DNA of 64,000 bases from Saccharomonospora azurea NA-128. GTDB taxonomy: Bacteria > Actinomycetota > Actinomycetes > Mycobacteriales > Pseudonocardiaceae. Shown one piece after another: positions 45,584 through 53,919 of this stretch. The stretch is from the NCBI RefSeq assembly GCF_000231055.2, contig NZ_CM001466.1, forward strand, positions 3,953,950 to 4,017,949, read 5' to 3'. The notes under the pieces are model-generated. The model searched no databases and had not been told where the DNA came from. It saw only the letters and a list, made by a program, of their open reading frames with translations. Every line of letters begins with the position of its first letter. The stretch's first letter is position 1. A program made the translations under genes and the position numbers.

Positions 45584-46369
45584 TCATTCCACCGGCAGGC
45601 GCGCGGTGAGTTGCTCCGAGAGTCGCTTCGCGATCCGCTGCACGGCCGGGGCGATGTCGCGCACCATCGTGTCGGTCAACCTGCCTTCGGGACCGGAGAC
45701 CGACACGGCGGCGGGCACGGGAGTGTCGGGCACGGCCACGGCGATGCAGCGGACCCCGAGTTCCTGCTCGCTCTCGTCGAGGGCGTAACCCTGCTCGGCG
45801 ATGTGCTCCAGGTGGGCGAGGAACGTGTCGACGTCGGTGTGCGTGTGGTCGGTGTAGGACGGCATGCCGGTGCGGGCGAGCAGCGCGCGCACGTCGTCGG
45901 GCGGCAGTGTCGCCAGCATCGCCTTGCCGACGCCGGTGCCGTGGGGCAGCAGCCTGCGCCCGACCTCCGTGAACATGCGCATCGAGTGCCGTCGCGACGC
46001 GACCTGGGCGACGTAGACGACCTCGTCGCGTTCGAGCACGGCCAGGTTGGCGGTCTCGCCGACCTCGTCCACGAGTTCCGCCAGCAGCGGCCTCGCCCAC
46101 GTGCCGAACTGCAGGCTCGCGTGTTCACCGAGCCGGATCAGCCGTGCGCCGAGGGCGTATCGGCGGTTGGTGTTCTGCCGTACGTACCCGAGTGTCACGA
46201 GCGTGCGGATCAGTCGGTGGATCGTGGGCATCGGCAGCCCCGAGGAGGCGGCGAGCTCGGACAGGCTCGCCTCGCCGCCGGTGTCCGCCAGCCGTTCCAG
46301 CAGTTCGAACGCACGCTGAAGCGACTGCACACCTCCGTTACCTGCTCTGCCCGCTCTGGCAGTCGCCAC
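45584..46369 (-). CDS. IclR-family transcriptional regulator
   Basis: A 261-residue IclR protein: N-terminal winged helix (about 12-75, SLQRAFELLERLADTGGEASLSELAASSGLPMPTIHRLIRTLV) and C-terminal effector-binding domain (about 90-255) with RLLPHGTGVGKAMLATLP and a conserved cysteine in GVRCIAVAVPD. It is divergent from malate synthase and probably controls the glyoxylate or glycolate pathway. GTG 46369 has AAAGGAG six bases upstream. Confidence 0.92.
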   Translation of the reverse strand: MATARAGRAGNGGVQSLQRAFELLERLADTGGEASLSELAASSGLPMPTIHRLIRTLVTLGYVRQNTNRRYALGARLIRLGEHASLQFGTWARPLLAELVDEVGETANLAVLERDEVVYVAQVASRRHSMRMFTEVGRRLLPHGTGVGKAMLATLPPDDVRALLARTGMPSYTDHTHTDVDTFLAHLEHIAEQGYALDESEQELGVRCIAVAVPDTPVPAAVSVSGPEGRLTDTMVRDIAPAVQRIAKRLSEQLTARLPVE

Positions 46370-46411
46370 CGGTGACTCCTTTCGCGTCGCGAACACGGTG
46401 AGTTTTCCGCG

Positions 46412-46440
46412 TTGAGGTTCCGCAATGTAGAAACTATAGT
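46412..46440 (+). promoter_or_regulatory. aceB promoter with an embedded IclR-type palindrome
   Basis: A -35 TTGAGG (46412-46417) and -10 TATAGT (46435-46440) are separated by exactly 17 bases. The spacer begins with TTCCGCA-A-TGTAGAA (46418-46432), an imperfect 7-1-7 dyad of the TTC..GAA kind bound by IclR-family regulators. A repressor there would block RNA polymerase. The aceB start codon is 77 bases after the -10. Confidence 0.65.
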
Positions 46441-46516
46441 CCGGTATACAGAAGAGTTGCTCGTGATCGTGATGGCTGTTTCGGCAGCTCGCGTGTCCTC
46501 GTGTTTGGGGTGTTCG

Positions 46517-48091
<1,575 letters not shown>

Positions 48092-48097
48092 TCCTTC

Positions 48098-48141
48098 ACC
48101 GTGCCCCGGTCGCGCCGTTCTCAGGCGGGCCGGGGCACGGT
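48098..48141 (+). terminator. Terminator after aceB
   Basis: Perfect 12-bp stem ACCGTGCCCCGG (48098-48109) and CCGGGGCACGGT (48130-48141), 20-base loop. Confidence 0.75.
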
Positions 48142-48216
48142 CCTGTGTCGCCCTTTCAGGTGATCGGCCCCCTTCGCGTCCACAGTGCTCACCCGAGAAC
48201 GGCAAGATCAACTCTT

Positions 48217-48891
48217 GTGGCTCGACAGGGATTCGCGCGGACGACTGTGTGGACGCGAGGCGTGACGGCGTTCGTCGCCGGGTGCGCGGTGCTGGCCGGC
48301 TGTGGCACGACGACGGGCACGCCGGTCGCAGCGACGCCGCCCGCGGAGCAACCCGCGGCTCCCTCGCCTCCCGCCTCGCCGCCGGGGTCGGCCGGGTCGG
48401 AGAGTCCGGCGGCCACGCTGCCGGTGCCGATCGAGTTCTCCCTGCCCGAGGGGTGGCAGTCCGTACCGCCCGCCGACGTGGGGGTCCCCGAGGCCGCGTT
48501 CGTGGCCCTGCACCCCGCCTCGCGCGGCGACGGGTCCGTGCCCACGATCGTCATCACCGGCGACGTGCGGGACAGCACGGTCGACCTCGAGGACATCGCT
48601 GCGGAATCGGTGAAGCAGTTGGAGACTCCGGGCACCGAGGTCCGGGTCGAGAGCAGCAAGGAGAGTGGCACCGCGGCGATCCCCGCGCTGACACAGGCCG
48701 TGCGCATCTCACCGGGTCCCCGCGGGCACGAGCTCCTGCAGCTGCAGACCTTCCTCGGCATGAGTGACACGACCGACCCGAGACGCCGAGCCGTGCTCGA
48801 ATTCGCCCTGACCACCCAGCCGGAACACTTCCAGGAACTGGCGGTCGACTTCCAGGAGTTCGTCTCCACGGTCCGTGTGGAGAGCGGCTAG
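48217..48891 (+). CDS. LpqN/LpqT-like lipoprotein (first copy of the cassette domain)
   Basis: A 224-residue lipoprotein. The signal peptide ends in the lipobox VLAGC, with Cys29 lipidated. A Pro/Ala/Ser linker (about 30-70) is followed by a compact domain (about 72-222): PVPIEFSLPEGWQSVPP ... FVALHPAS ... IVITGDVRDSTVDLEDIAAESV ... ALTQAVRI ... LQTFLGM ... FQEFVSTVRVE. This resembles the LpqN/LpqT (PsbP/Mog1-like) type. The same domain recurs in the products of 49490-50371 and 51471-51971. GTG 48217 is chosen as it gives a normal signal peptide; GTG 48247 would shorten it. Confidence 0.85.
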   Translation: MARQGFARTTVWTRGVTAFVAGCAVLAGCGTTTGTPVAATPPAEQPAAPSPPASPPGSAGSESPAATLPVPIEFSLPEGWQSVPPADVGVPEAAFVALHPASRGDGSVPTIVITGDVRDSTVDLEDIAAESVKQLETPGTEVRVESSKESGTAAIPALTQAVRISPGPRGHELLQLQTFLGMSDTTDPRRRAVLEFALTTQPEHFQELAVDFQEFVSTVRVESG

Positions 48892-48937
48892 TTCGGGGCG
48901 AGCTGTTCCAATCTCACCCGATCGGATGAAGCGAGTC

Positions 48938-48965
48938 GATCTTCCGAACGAGTGCTCGGAAGATC
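48938..48965 (+). promoter_or_regulatory. Perfect 10-bp inverted repeat before the T7SS-like operon
   Basis: GATCTTCCGA (48938-48947), 8-base loop, TCGGAAGATC (48956-48965). It lies 47 bases after the lipoprotein stop and 15 bases before the next start codon, so it could be a terminator, an attenuator or an operator. Confidence 0.6.
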
Positions 48966-48980
48966 AACATCCTGTGTGGT

Positions 48981-49490
48981 GTGACTGGTGGGTTTGGCTT
49001 CGGAGCAATCCCTGAGGAGCTGCGGCAGGCGGCGGGCAAGATCGACGACGTCATCGGGGGAGTCGTCCAGCTGCCCTGGCAAGGGCCGACAGGGGACTAT
49101 GGACATTCCGGGGTGCAGCGAGGCTGGGCGGACTTCGTCGAGAACGCCAAGCGCGAGGTGGAGTCCCTTCGCGACAAAGCCGTCGAACACGGCGAGTCGC
49201 TGCGGGCCGCGGCGGTCAAGTACCTCGAGAACGAGGCGGAGACCGACGCGACGCTGACCGGACTGGGTGGACTGATCGACGGTGGGGGTCTCGACCCGAG
49301 TGTGGTCCCGGGCGGCGGGATCACCGGCGGCATGGGGCTCGGACAGGTCCACAGTGGCCGACCGATCGGCGGGGGACTCGATCCGACCGTCATTCCGGGC
49401 GGCGGGATCACCGGAGGGATCGCCGACGCCCTCTCCGGGACCGAGAGCGGCGCCTCTGGTGAGACCGCGAGCCGGGGGATGCCGTCCTGA
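48981..49490 (+). CDS. EspC/WXG100-like T7SS-associated protein with duplicated C-terminal motif
   Basis: A 169-residue protein. Residues 1-90 are a helical hairpin with a W-x-G-like turn (LPWQGPTGDYGHSG) and SGVQRGWADFVENAKREV, resembling EspC/WXG100 partner proteins of type VII secretion. The C-terminal part contains a near-exact internal repeat: GGGLDPSVVPGGGITGG and GGGLDPTVIPGGGITGG, spaced about 28 residues apart. GTG 48981 has no clear ribosome binding site. Its stop overlaps the next start (TGATG). Confidence 0.75.
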   Translation: MTGGFGFGAIPEELRQAAGKIDDVIGGVVQLPWQGPTGDYGHSGVQRGWADFVENAKREVESLRDKAVEHGESLRAAAVKYLENEAETDATLTGLGGLIDGGGLDPSVVPGGGITGGMGLGQVHSGRPIGGGLDPTVIPGGGITGGIADALSGTESGASGETASRGMPS

Positions 49491-50371
49491 TGGCCGAACT
49501 GGGGCAGACAACCAATCCACGAGAGTTGATCCCGGGCGACCCGGAGGCAATCATCAACGACCTCCGCGAGCTCGTGAAGAACATCGAGGCCATCGGAGCG
49601 ACCGGCGACGGGCTCGGCAACGTCGATCCCGGGGAGTGGACCGGCGACGCCGCCACGGCCTTCCGCGACGTGTTCACCGCCGAACCACCGAAATGGTTCC
49701 AGGCGGTCGACACGGCCAACCAGGGTGGACAAACTCTCGCCGACTACGCCGACACCCTGGTCTGGGCCCAGGGCGAAGCGCAGCGGGCGATCGAGATGTA
49801 CACGGAGGCGCAGGCGGCGTCACGGGCTGCCGCGGCCCAGTACAACGAACAGGCCCAAGCCGCCTCCCAGGCGGGCATGGCAGCGACCATTCCCGTGCCG
49901 ATCGAATTCTCGTTACCCGAGGGGTGGCGGTCGGTGAATCCCGACTCGGTCGACGCGAGCGGGCTCGGTTTCGTGGCAGTGCACCCGGGGACGAGCGGCG
50001 CGTTCACGGCCAACATCACGATCTCGGGCGAACTGCGTGAGTCCCACGTGCCGCTGGCGGAGGTCGCGGACGAGGCGGTCGAGCGACTTCGTGCGGAGAA
50101 CCCGAGTGTCGAAGTGGGTCGGCGCGAGCAGACCGGTTCGGCGGAGAACCCTGCTCTCACCCAGGTCGTCCGGCTTCGGGTGGTGAGCTCGGGGAAACCG
50201 GTGCAGGTCTACCAGCTTCAGGTGTTGTTGGGGATGCAGGACCAGCGTGACAGGAGTCGGCGCGCGGTGCTGCACGTTGTGTTGAGTGCGTTGCCGGCGC
50301 AGTTCGCGCAGCTCATCGGCGACTTCGAGGAGTTCCTGGCGACCATCCGGCCGGAGGGTGCGAACTCGTGA
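49490..50371 (+). CDS. T7SS-signal domain fused to an LpqN-like domain (second copy)
   Basis: A 293-residue fusion. Residues about 1-125 form the putative T7SS secretion-signal module (IPGDPEAIINDLRELVKNIEAIG, DPGEWTGDAATAFRDVF, KWFQAVDTANQGGQTLADYADTLVWAQGEAQRAIEMY). This module normally heads polymorphic toxins. Here it is joined by an Ala/Gln-rich helix directly to an LpqN-like domain (about 135-290, PVPIEFSLPEGWRSVNP ... FVAVHPG ... VLLGMQDQ ... FEEFLATIRPE) in place of a toxin. Its end overlaps the next gene by four bases. Confidence 0.82.
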   Translation: MAELGQTTNPRELIPGDPEAIINDLRELVKNIEAIGATGDGLGNVDPGEWTGDAATAFRDVFTAEPPKWFQAVDTANQGGQTLADYADTLVWAQGEAQRAIEMYTEAQAASRAAAAQYNEQAQAASQAGMAATIPVPIEFSLPEGWRSVNPDSVDASGLGFVAVHPGTSGAFTANITISGELRESHVPLAEVADEAVERLRAENPSVEVGRREQTGSAENPALTQVVRLRVVSSGKPVQVYQLQVLLGMQDQRDRSRRAVLHVVLSALPAQFAQLIGDFEEFLATIRPEGANS

Positions 50372-51105
50372 GTACCGGTCTGATTGTCGCCATCGCAGTG
50401 GGCGGTGGGGTCCTGTTCCTCGGCGGGGTGGCGTGGCTGATCAGCAAGCTGACCCGCTCCTTCGCCGCTGAGAGCGGAGCCGCCACCGCTGAGGCCGGCG
50501 ACGTGCGGCAGCGGTTGGCGGAGGAGCTCCAACGGCGGGGGTGGAAGTTCGAGGAGAGGAACGACTCCTACGCCGAAATCCACAACGCGCAGCCCGAGTT
50601 CCAGTTGCGTAACGTGCTCGATCCGTTCACTTTGCCGCCCAAAGCGGTGGGCGCTCGGAACGTCATCACCGGAACCCACCGCTCCCGCCCCTTCATCGCG
50701 ACGGAATTCGACGTCCGGCATCAGGGACAGCACGTGCCCGTGACAGCTGTGTGGCTGAGTCTGCCCGCGATGCGGCCCGGGCTCACCGTGAGGCGCGTAC
50801 TGCGTGCCCAGAGCAAGATCCGTTCTCAGATCGGCCAGCGGGACATCCAGCTCGGTTTCCCTGAGTTCGACGAGAACTTCGAGATCACGACCGAGGACGA
50901 AGCTTTCGCCCGTGCCGTGCTCGTCCCCGACCTTGTGCGCTTCCTTGTCACGGACCCCCGTGCGTCGCGAGGATTCGCCATCTATGGCGACCAGCTCAAC
51001 GCGCACGACATCGTGGGAGATCACCGTGATCCGCAGAAGCTTGTACCCGCACTCGATTTGCGGTGCGACATTCTCGACCGAATCCCAACCTTCGTCTGGT
51101 CTTGA
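50368..51105 (+). CDS. Single-pass membrane protein of unknown function
   Basis: A 245-residue protein with an N-terminal membrane helix (about 4-27, GLIVAIAVGGGVLFLGGVAWLI) and a soluble domain (about 50-245) that starts RQRLAEELQRRGWKFEERNDSYAEI and contains TGTHRSRPFIATEFDVRHQGQHVPVTAVWLSLP. No family is recognised with certainty. GTG 50368 overlaps the upstream stop (GTGA), so it is coupled to the T7SS-LpqN fusion and may serve as its membrane partner. Confidence 0.7.
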   Translation: MSTGLIVAIAVGGGVLFLGGVAWLISKLTRSFAAESGAATAEAGDVRQRLAEELQRRGWKFEERNDSYAEIHNAQPEFQLRNVLDPFTLPPKAVGARNVITGTHRSRPFIATEFDVRHQGQHVPVTAVWLSLPAMRPGLTVRRVLRAQSKIRSQIGQRDIQLGFPEFDENFEITTEDEAFARAVLVPDLVRFLVTDPRASRGFAIYGDQLNAHDIVGDHRDPQKLVPALDLRCDILDRIPTFVWS

Positions 51106-51132
51106 TTCTGAAACTGATGAGGAGAAGTTATC

Positions 51133-51474
51133 GTGAAATTGCGGTCACTGCGTGCGGTCGCTGTCCTGGCTGTTGGCGCTGCCTTTGCGCTGTCGGGATG
51201 TAGCTTCAAGTCGACCGTCTCCAAGGAAGAACTCGAAAAGCAGTCATTTGATGTGCTGACCAAGATGGCGGGCGAAGAGCCGGCCGAAGTCGAGTGTCCT
51301 GGACCGATCGACGGTGAAGTGGGCGCGAAGACCCGCTGTGTGCTCACAGCGAAGGACGGTGGTCGCATCGGTTACACGATCGAGATCACCTCCTATGAGG
51401 ACAATCGCGGCAAGATGGTGGTTCAAGTCGACGAGACGCCGATGCCGCCCGCGCAGGGGAATGCCGGGACATGA
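51133..51474 (+). CDS. DUF4333-type lipoprotein
   Basis: A 113-residue lipoprotein with the lipobox ALSGC and Cys23. The mature part has the DUF4333 pattern: VECPGPIDGEVGAKTRCVLTAKDGGRIGYTIEI, with a conserved cysteine pair. GTG 51133 is set by GGAG at 51121-51124. The last four bases overlap the next start (ATGA). The local base composition is less GC-rich than that of the flanking genes. Confidence 0.8.
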   Translation: MKLRSLRAVAVLAVGAAFALSGCSFKSTVSKEELEKQSFDVLTKMAGEEPAEVECPGPIDGEVGAKTRCVLTAKDGGRIGYTIEITSYEDNRGKMVVQVDETPMPPAQGNAGT

Positions 51475-51971
51475 GTACGACGGTGACGGCTTTGCCGGTG
51501 CCGATTCGGTGCACTCTGCCGGACGGCTGGCTCTCGGTGCCGCCGAAGGAGGTCAACGCCGACAACGCCGCCTTCGTGGCGGTGCATCCGGGGTTGAGCA
51601 AGGGGTTCACTCCGAGCATCACCATGACCGGGCACGTTCGGGCCCACGACGCGCCGTTGCAGCAGGTGGCGGAGGAGTCGCTGGCGGAGCTGCGGGCGGG
51701 CGCGACCGAGGTGCGGGTGGGGGAGCGCAGCGAGGTGGGTACCGCCGACAACCCCGGCTTCGCGCAGGCGGTTCGGCTCGTCCTGCCCTACGGCGGGAAG
51801 CCGCTGCACCTCGTGCAGCGACAGGCGTTCTTCTCGATGCGACATCCACGGGATCCCGGCAGCACGGCGGTTCTGCAAGTCGTTCTCAGCGCGTTGCCGG
51901 ACCAGTTCGTGCGACTGCTCGACGAGTTTCACGAATTCCTGACGACGATCCGACCGGAAGTGGAGCGATGA
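51471..51971 (+). CDS. LpqN-like domain, stand-alone cytosolic form (third copy)
   Basis: A 166-residue protein made of the cassette domain alone, without signal peptide or lipobox: LPVPIRCTLPDGWLSVPPKEV ... FVAVHPGLSKGFTPSITMTGHV ... LQQVAEESLAEL ... QVVLSALPDQFVRLLDEFHEFLTTIRPE. It is clearly homologous with the C-terminal halves of the products of 48217-48891 and 49490-50371. ATG 51471 overlaps the upstream stop; its own stop overlaps the YbaB start. Confidence 0.82.
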   Translation: MSTTVTALPVPIRCTLPDGWLSVPPKEVNADNAAFVAVHPGLSKGFTPSITMTGHVRAHDAPLQQVAEESLAELRAGATEVRVGERSEVGTADNPGFAQAVRLVLPYGGKPLHLVQRQAFFSMRHPRDPGSTAVLQVVLSALPDQFVRLLDEFHEFLTTIRPEVER

Positions 51972-52450
51972 GTGGTTACGCGGCGCAACTGATGCGTCGT
52001 ATCGAAGCGTTGGACACGGCGGCGGCCGACAACCGGCGACGCGCCGAGGCCTACCAGCGGACGGAGGAGGAGCTGAAGGACGTCAGCGCGAGCGTGACGT
52101 CGCCCGACGGGGTGGTGACCGTCGTGGCCGGGCCCGGGGGCGTGATCTCGTCCGTCACGTTCTCCGAGAGCGTGCACGACCTCAGCCCGGCGTCCTTGTC
52201 GACGACGGTGCAGCAGACCATCGCGGCCGCCGTCGCCGCGGTGGCGCGCCGGCAGGCGGACGTCGTCCGCCGGGGCCTCGGCAGCTCGGAACTGCTCGAC
52301 CGGGTCACCGAGTCGGACGAGACGCTGTTCGGGGACCGGCGCCCGACGGCATCGGCGGAGGACCTCGCGCCTGCGACGAGCGGGGCACGTAACGCCGACG
52401 ACGAAGTGTTCTTCGAGGAGTTCGACCTCTTCGAATCATCGGACCGGTAG
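51968..52450 (+). CDS. YbaB/EbfC-like protein
   Basis: A 160-residue protein. The N-terminal helix (about 1-45) and central strands (SVTSPDGVVTVVAGPGGVISSVTF) followed by a long helix (LSTTVQQTIAAAVAAVARRQADVV) match the YbaB/EbfC fold, a DNA-binding dimer. The C-terminal 45 residues are acidic and unlike the classical 100-residue YbaB. Such genes often accompany T7SS substrates in Pseudonocardiaceae. ATG 51968 overlaps the upstream stop in ATGA. Confidence 0.82.
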   Translation: MSGYAAQLMRRIEALDTAAADNRRRAEAYQRTEEELKDVSASVTSPDGVVTVVAGPGGVISSVTFSESVHDLSPASLSTTVQQTIAAAVAAVARRQADVVRRGLGSSELLDRVTESDETLFGDRRPTASAEDLAPATSGARNADDEVFFEEFDLFESSDR

Positions 52451-52458
52451 CCGTCTCG

Positions 52459-52489
52459 GCCGGGACGGGCGCCTGGTGCGCGTCCCGGC
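52459..52489 (+). terminator. Terminator of the T7SS-like operon
   Basis: 9-bp stem GCCGGGACG (52459-52467) and CGTCCCGGC (52481-52489), nine bases after the YbaB stop. Confidence 0.6.
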
Positions 52490-52531
52490 AGGGGTCTCCA
52501 CGGCGGGTCGGGACATGGTTACGCTGGCGTT

Positions 52532-53293
52532 GTGGACGCGGTGATCGACCTGAACAGCGACCTGGGCGAGGGCTTCGGCGCGTGGCCGCTCGGTGACGAC
52601 GACGCGCTGCTGGACGTGGTGACCAGTGCCAACATCGCGTGCGGCTTCCACGCGGGTGATCCGAGTGTGTTGCGCCGGGTCACCGAACGTGCCGCCGAGC
52701 GCGGGGTGAGCATCGGTGCCCAGGTCGGCTATCGCGACCTGGCCGGGTTCGGTCGGCGCTTCATCGACATGGACCCCGACGACCTCGCCAACGACGTCAT
52801 CTACCAGATCGGCGCGCTCGACGGCTTCGCCCGGATCGCGGGTTCGGCGGTGCGGTACGTGAAGCCGCACGGGGCGCTCTACAACGCGGTGGTCGCGCAC
52901 GCGGAGCAGGCTGCGGCCGTGGTCGAGGCGATCCGCCGCTACGACCCGGCCCTGCCGGTGCTGGGACTTCCGGGGTCGCAGCTGGTGAAGCAGGCCGAGG
53001 AGGCGGGCCTGTCCGTGGTCTTGGAGTCGTTCGCCGACCGCGCGTACACGCCGCAGGGCACGCTGGTGTCGCGGCGGGAAGCGTCCGCCGTGGTGTTGGA
53101 CCCGGACGTGGTGGTCGAGCGCAGCGTGCGGATGGCGGTGGAAGGCGCTGTGCAGGCCGTGGACGGCAGTGTGCTCAAGCTGAGTCCGCAGTCCCTGTGC
53201 GTGCACGGAGACACCCCTGGTGCGGTCGAGATCGCCCGGCGCGTCCGCAAGGCGCTCGCCGACGCCGGTGTGGCGGTGAAACCCTTCGTGTGA
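52532..53293 (+). CDS. pxpA: 5-oxoprolinase subunit A (LamB/YcsF family)
   Basis: A 253-residue protein with the LamB/YcsF signatures DLNSDLGEGFGAW, TSANIACGFHAGDP, VGYRDLAGFGRRFIDM, YVKPHGALYN and SLCVHGDTPGAVEIA. PxpA works with PxpB and PxpC to hydrolyse 5-oxoproline with ATP. The two partner genes are usually adjacent but are not here. GTG 52532. Confidence 0.92.
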   Translation: MDAVIDLNSDLGEGFGAWPLGDDDALLDVVTSANIACGFHAGDPSVLRRVTERAAERGVSIGAQVGYRDLAGFGRRFIDMDPDDLANDVIYQIGALDGFARIAGSAVRYVKPHGALYNAVVAHAEQAAAVVEAIRRYDPALPVLGLPGSQLVKQAEEAGLSVVLESFADRAYTPQGTLVSRREASAVVLDPDVVVERSVRMAVEGAVQAVDGSVLKLSPQSLCVHGDTPGAVEIARRVRKALADAGVAVKPFV

Positions 53294-53345
53294 GGCGGCG
53301 CCGGCGACGGTCGGGCCGGTGTGGCGCGGGACACGTGTCGTCAGC

Positions 53346-53367
53346 TTGACCCTCACGTCGCGTGAGG
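53346..53367 (+). promoter_or_regulatory. MerR-type operator/promoter of the VOC-MerR operon
   Basis: TTGACC (53346-53351) followed by a dyad CCTCACG-TCG-CGTGAGG (53351-53367), the arrangement typical of MerR/TipA-controlled promoters in which the dyad fills the -35/-10 spacer. The first start codon is at 53383, so the leader would be very short. Confidence 0.6.
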
Positions 53368-53382
53368 CTCGAAGGTGAGTGC

Positions 53383-53919
53383 ATGAGCGACTACTACGAC
53401 GCCTTCGAGATCAGCCCGGTGCCCGCTCCCGGTCCGGACGCGGTGGCGCCCGATCTGTACCGGGGCATCTACGGCATGCCCGCGTTCGTGACGATCCCGT
53501 CGACCGACCTGGCGGCGTCGGTGGACTTCTGGACCCGCGGACTGGGGTTCTTCGAACTGTTCGGCATTCCCGGCACGCTGGTGCACCTGCGCCGGTGGGC
53601 GTTCCAGGACGTGCTTCTGGTCGCCGGGGAGAGCGTGCCGGAGGAGGCTCCGGCGATGAGCGTCAGCTTCGCGTGCGTGCTGAACCAGGTCGATTCCCTC
53701 GTCGAGGCCTGCCGGTCGTTGAACCCCGATTCGGTCGACGGGCCACGGGACACCCCGTGGAACACGCGGGACGTCGAGGTGATCACGCCGGAGAGGGCGC
53801 GGGTCGTGTTCACCGCGGCGAAGCCGTGGGATCCGGACAGCCCGGAAGCGCAGAACCTCGCGTCCGTCGGGATCACCGCACCGACCTCCGACGGCGGGGA
53901 GAATGGGGACCATGGCTGA
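53383..53919 (+). CDS. VOC (glyoxalase/bleomycin resistance-like) domain protein
   Basis: A 178-residue vicinal-oxygen-chelate protein: MPAFVTIPSTDLAASVDFWTRGLGFFELFGIPGTLVHLRRWAFQDVLLVAGE, then a second half with the matching beta-alpha-beta strand pattern. Some metal-ligand positions are hydrophobic, so a binding or drug-sequestering role is as likely as catalysis. ATG 53383 follows GAAGGTGA. It overlaps the MerR gene, and TipA-type regulators often sit with drug-binding VOC proteins. Confidence 0.85.
   Translation: MSDYYDAFEISPVPAPGPDAVAPDLYRGIYGMPAFVTIPSTDLAASVDFWTRGLGFFELFGIPGTLVHLRRWAFQDVLLVAGESVPEEAPAMSVSFACVLNQVDSLVEACRSLNPDSVDGPRDTPWNTRDVEVITPERARVVFTAAKPWDPDSPEAQNLASVGITAPTSDGGENGDHG

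Noticed and set aside
48217-52450. The T7SS-like cassette as a toxin/immunity locus
   Set aside because: No toxin fold or nuclease motif is visible in the fusion protein, and the repeated domain does not look like a known immunity protein. The idea is left open but not claimed.
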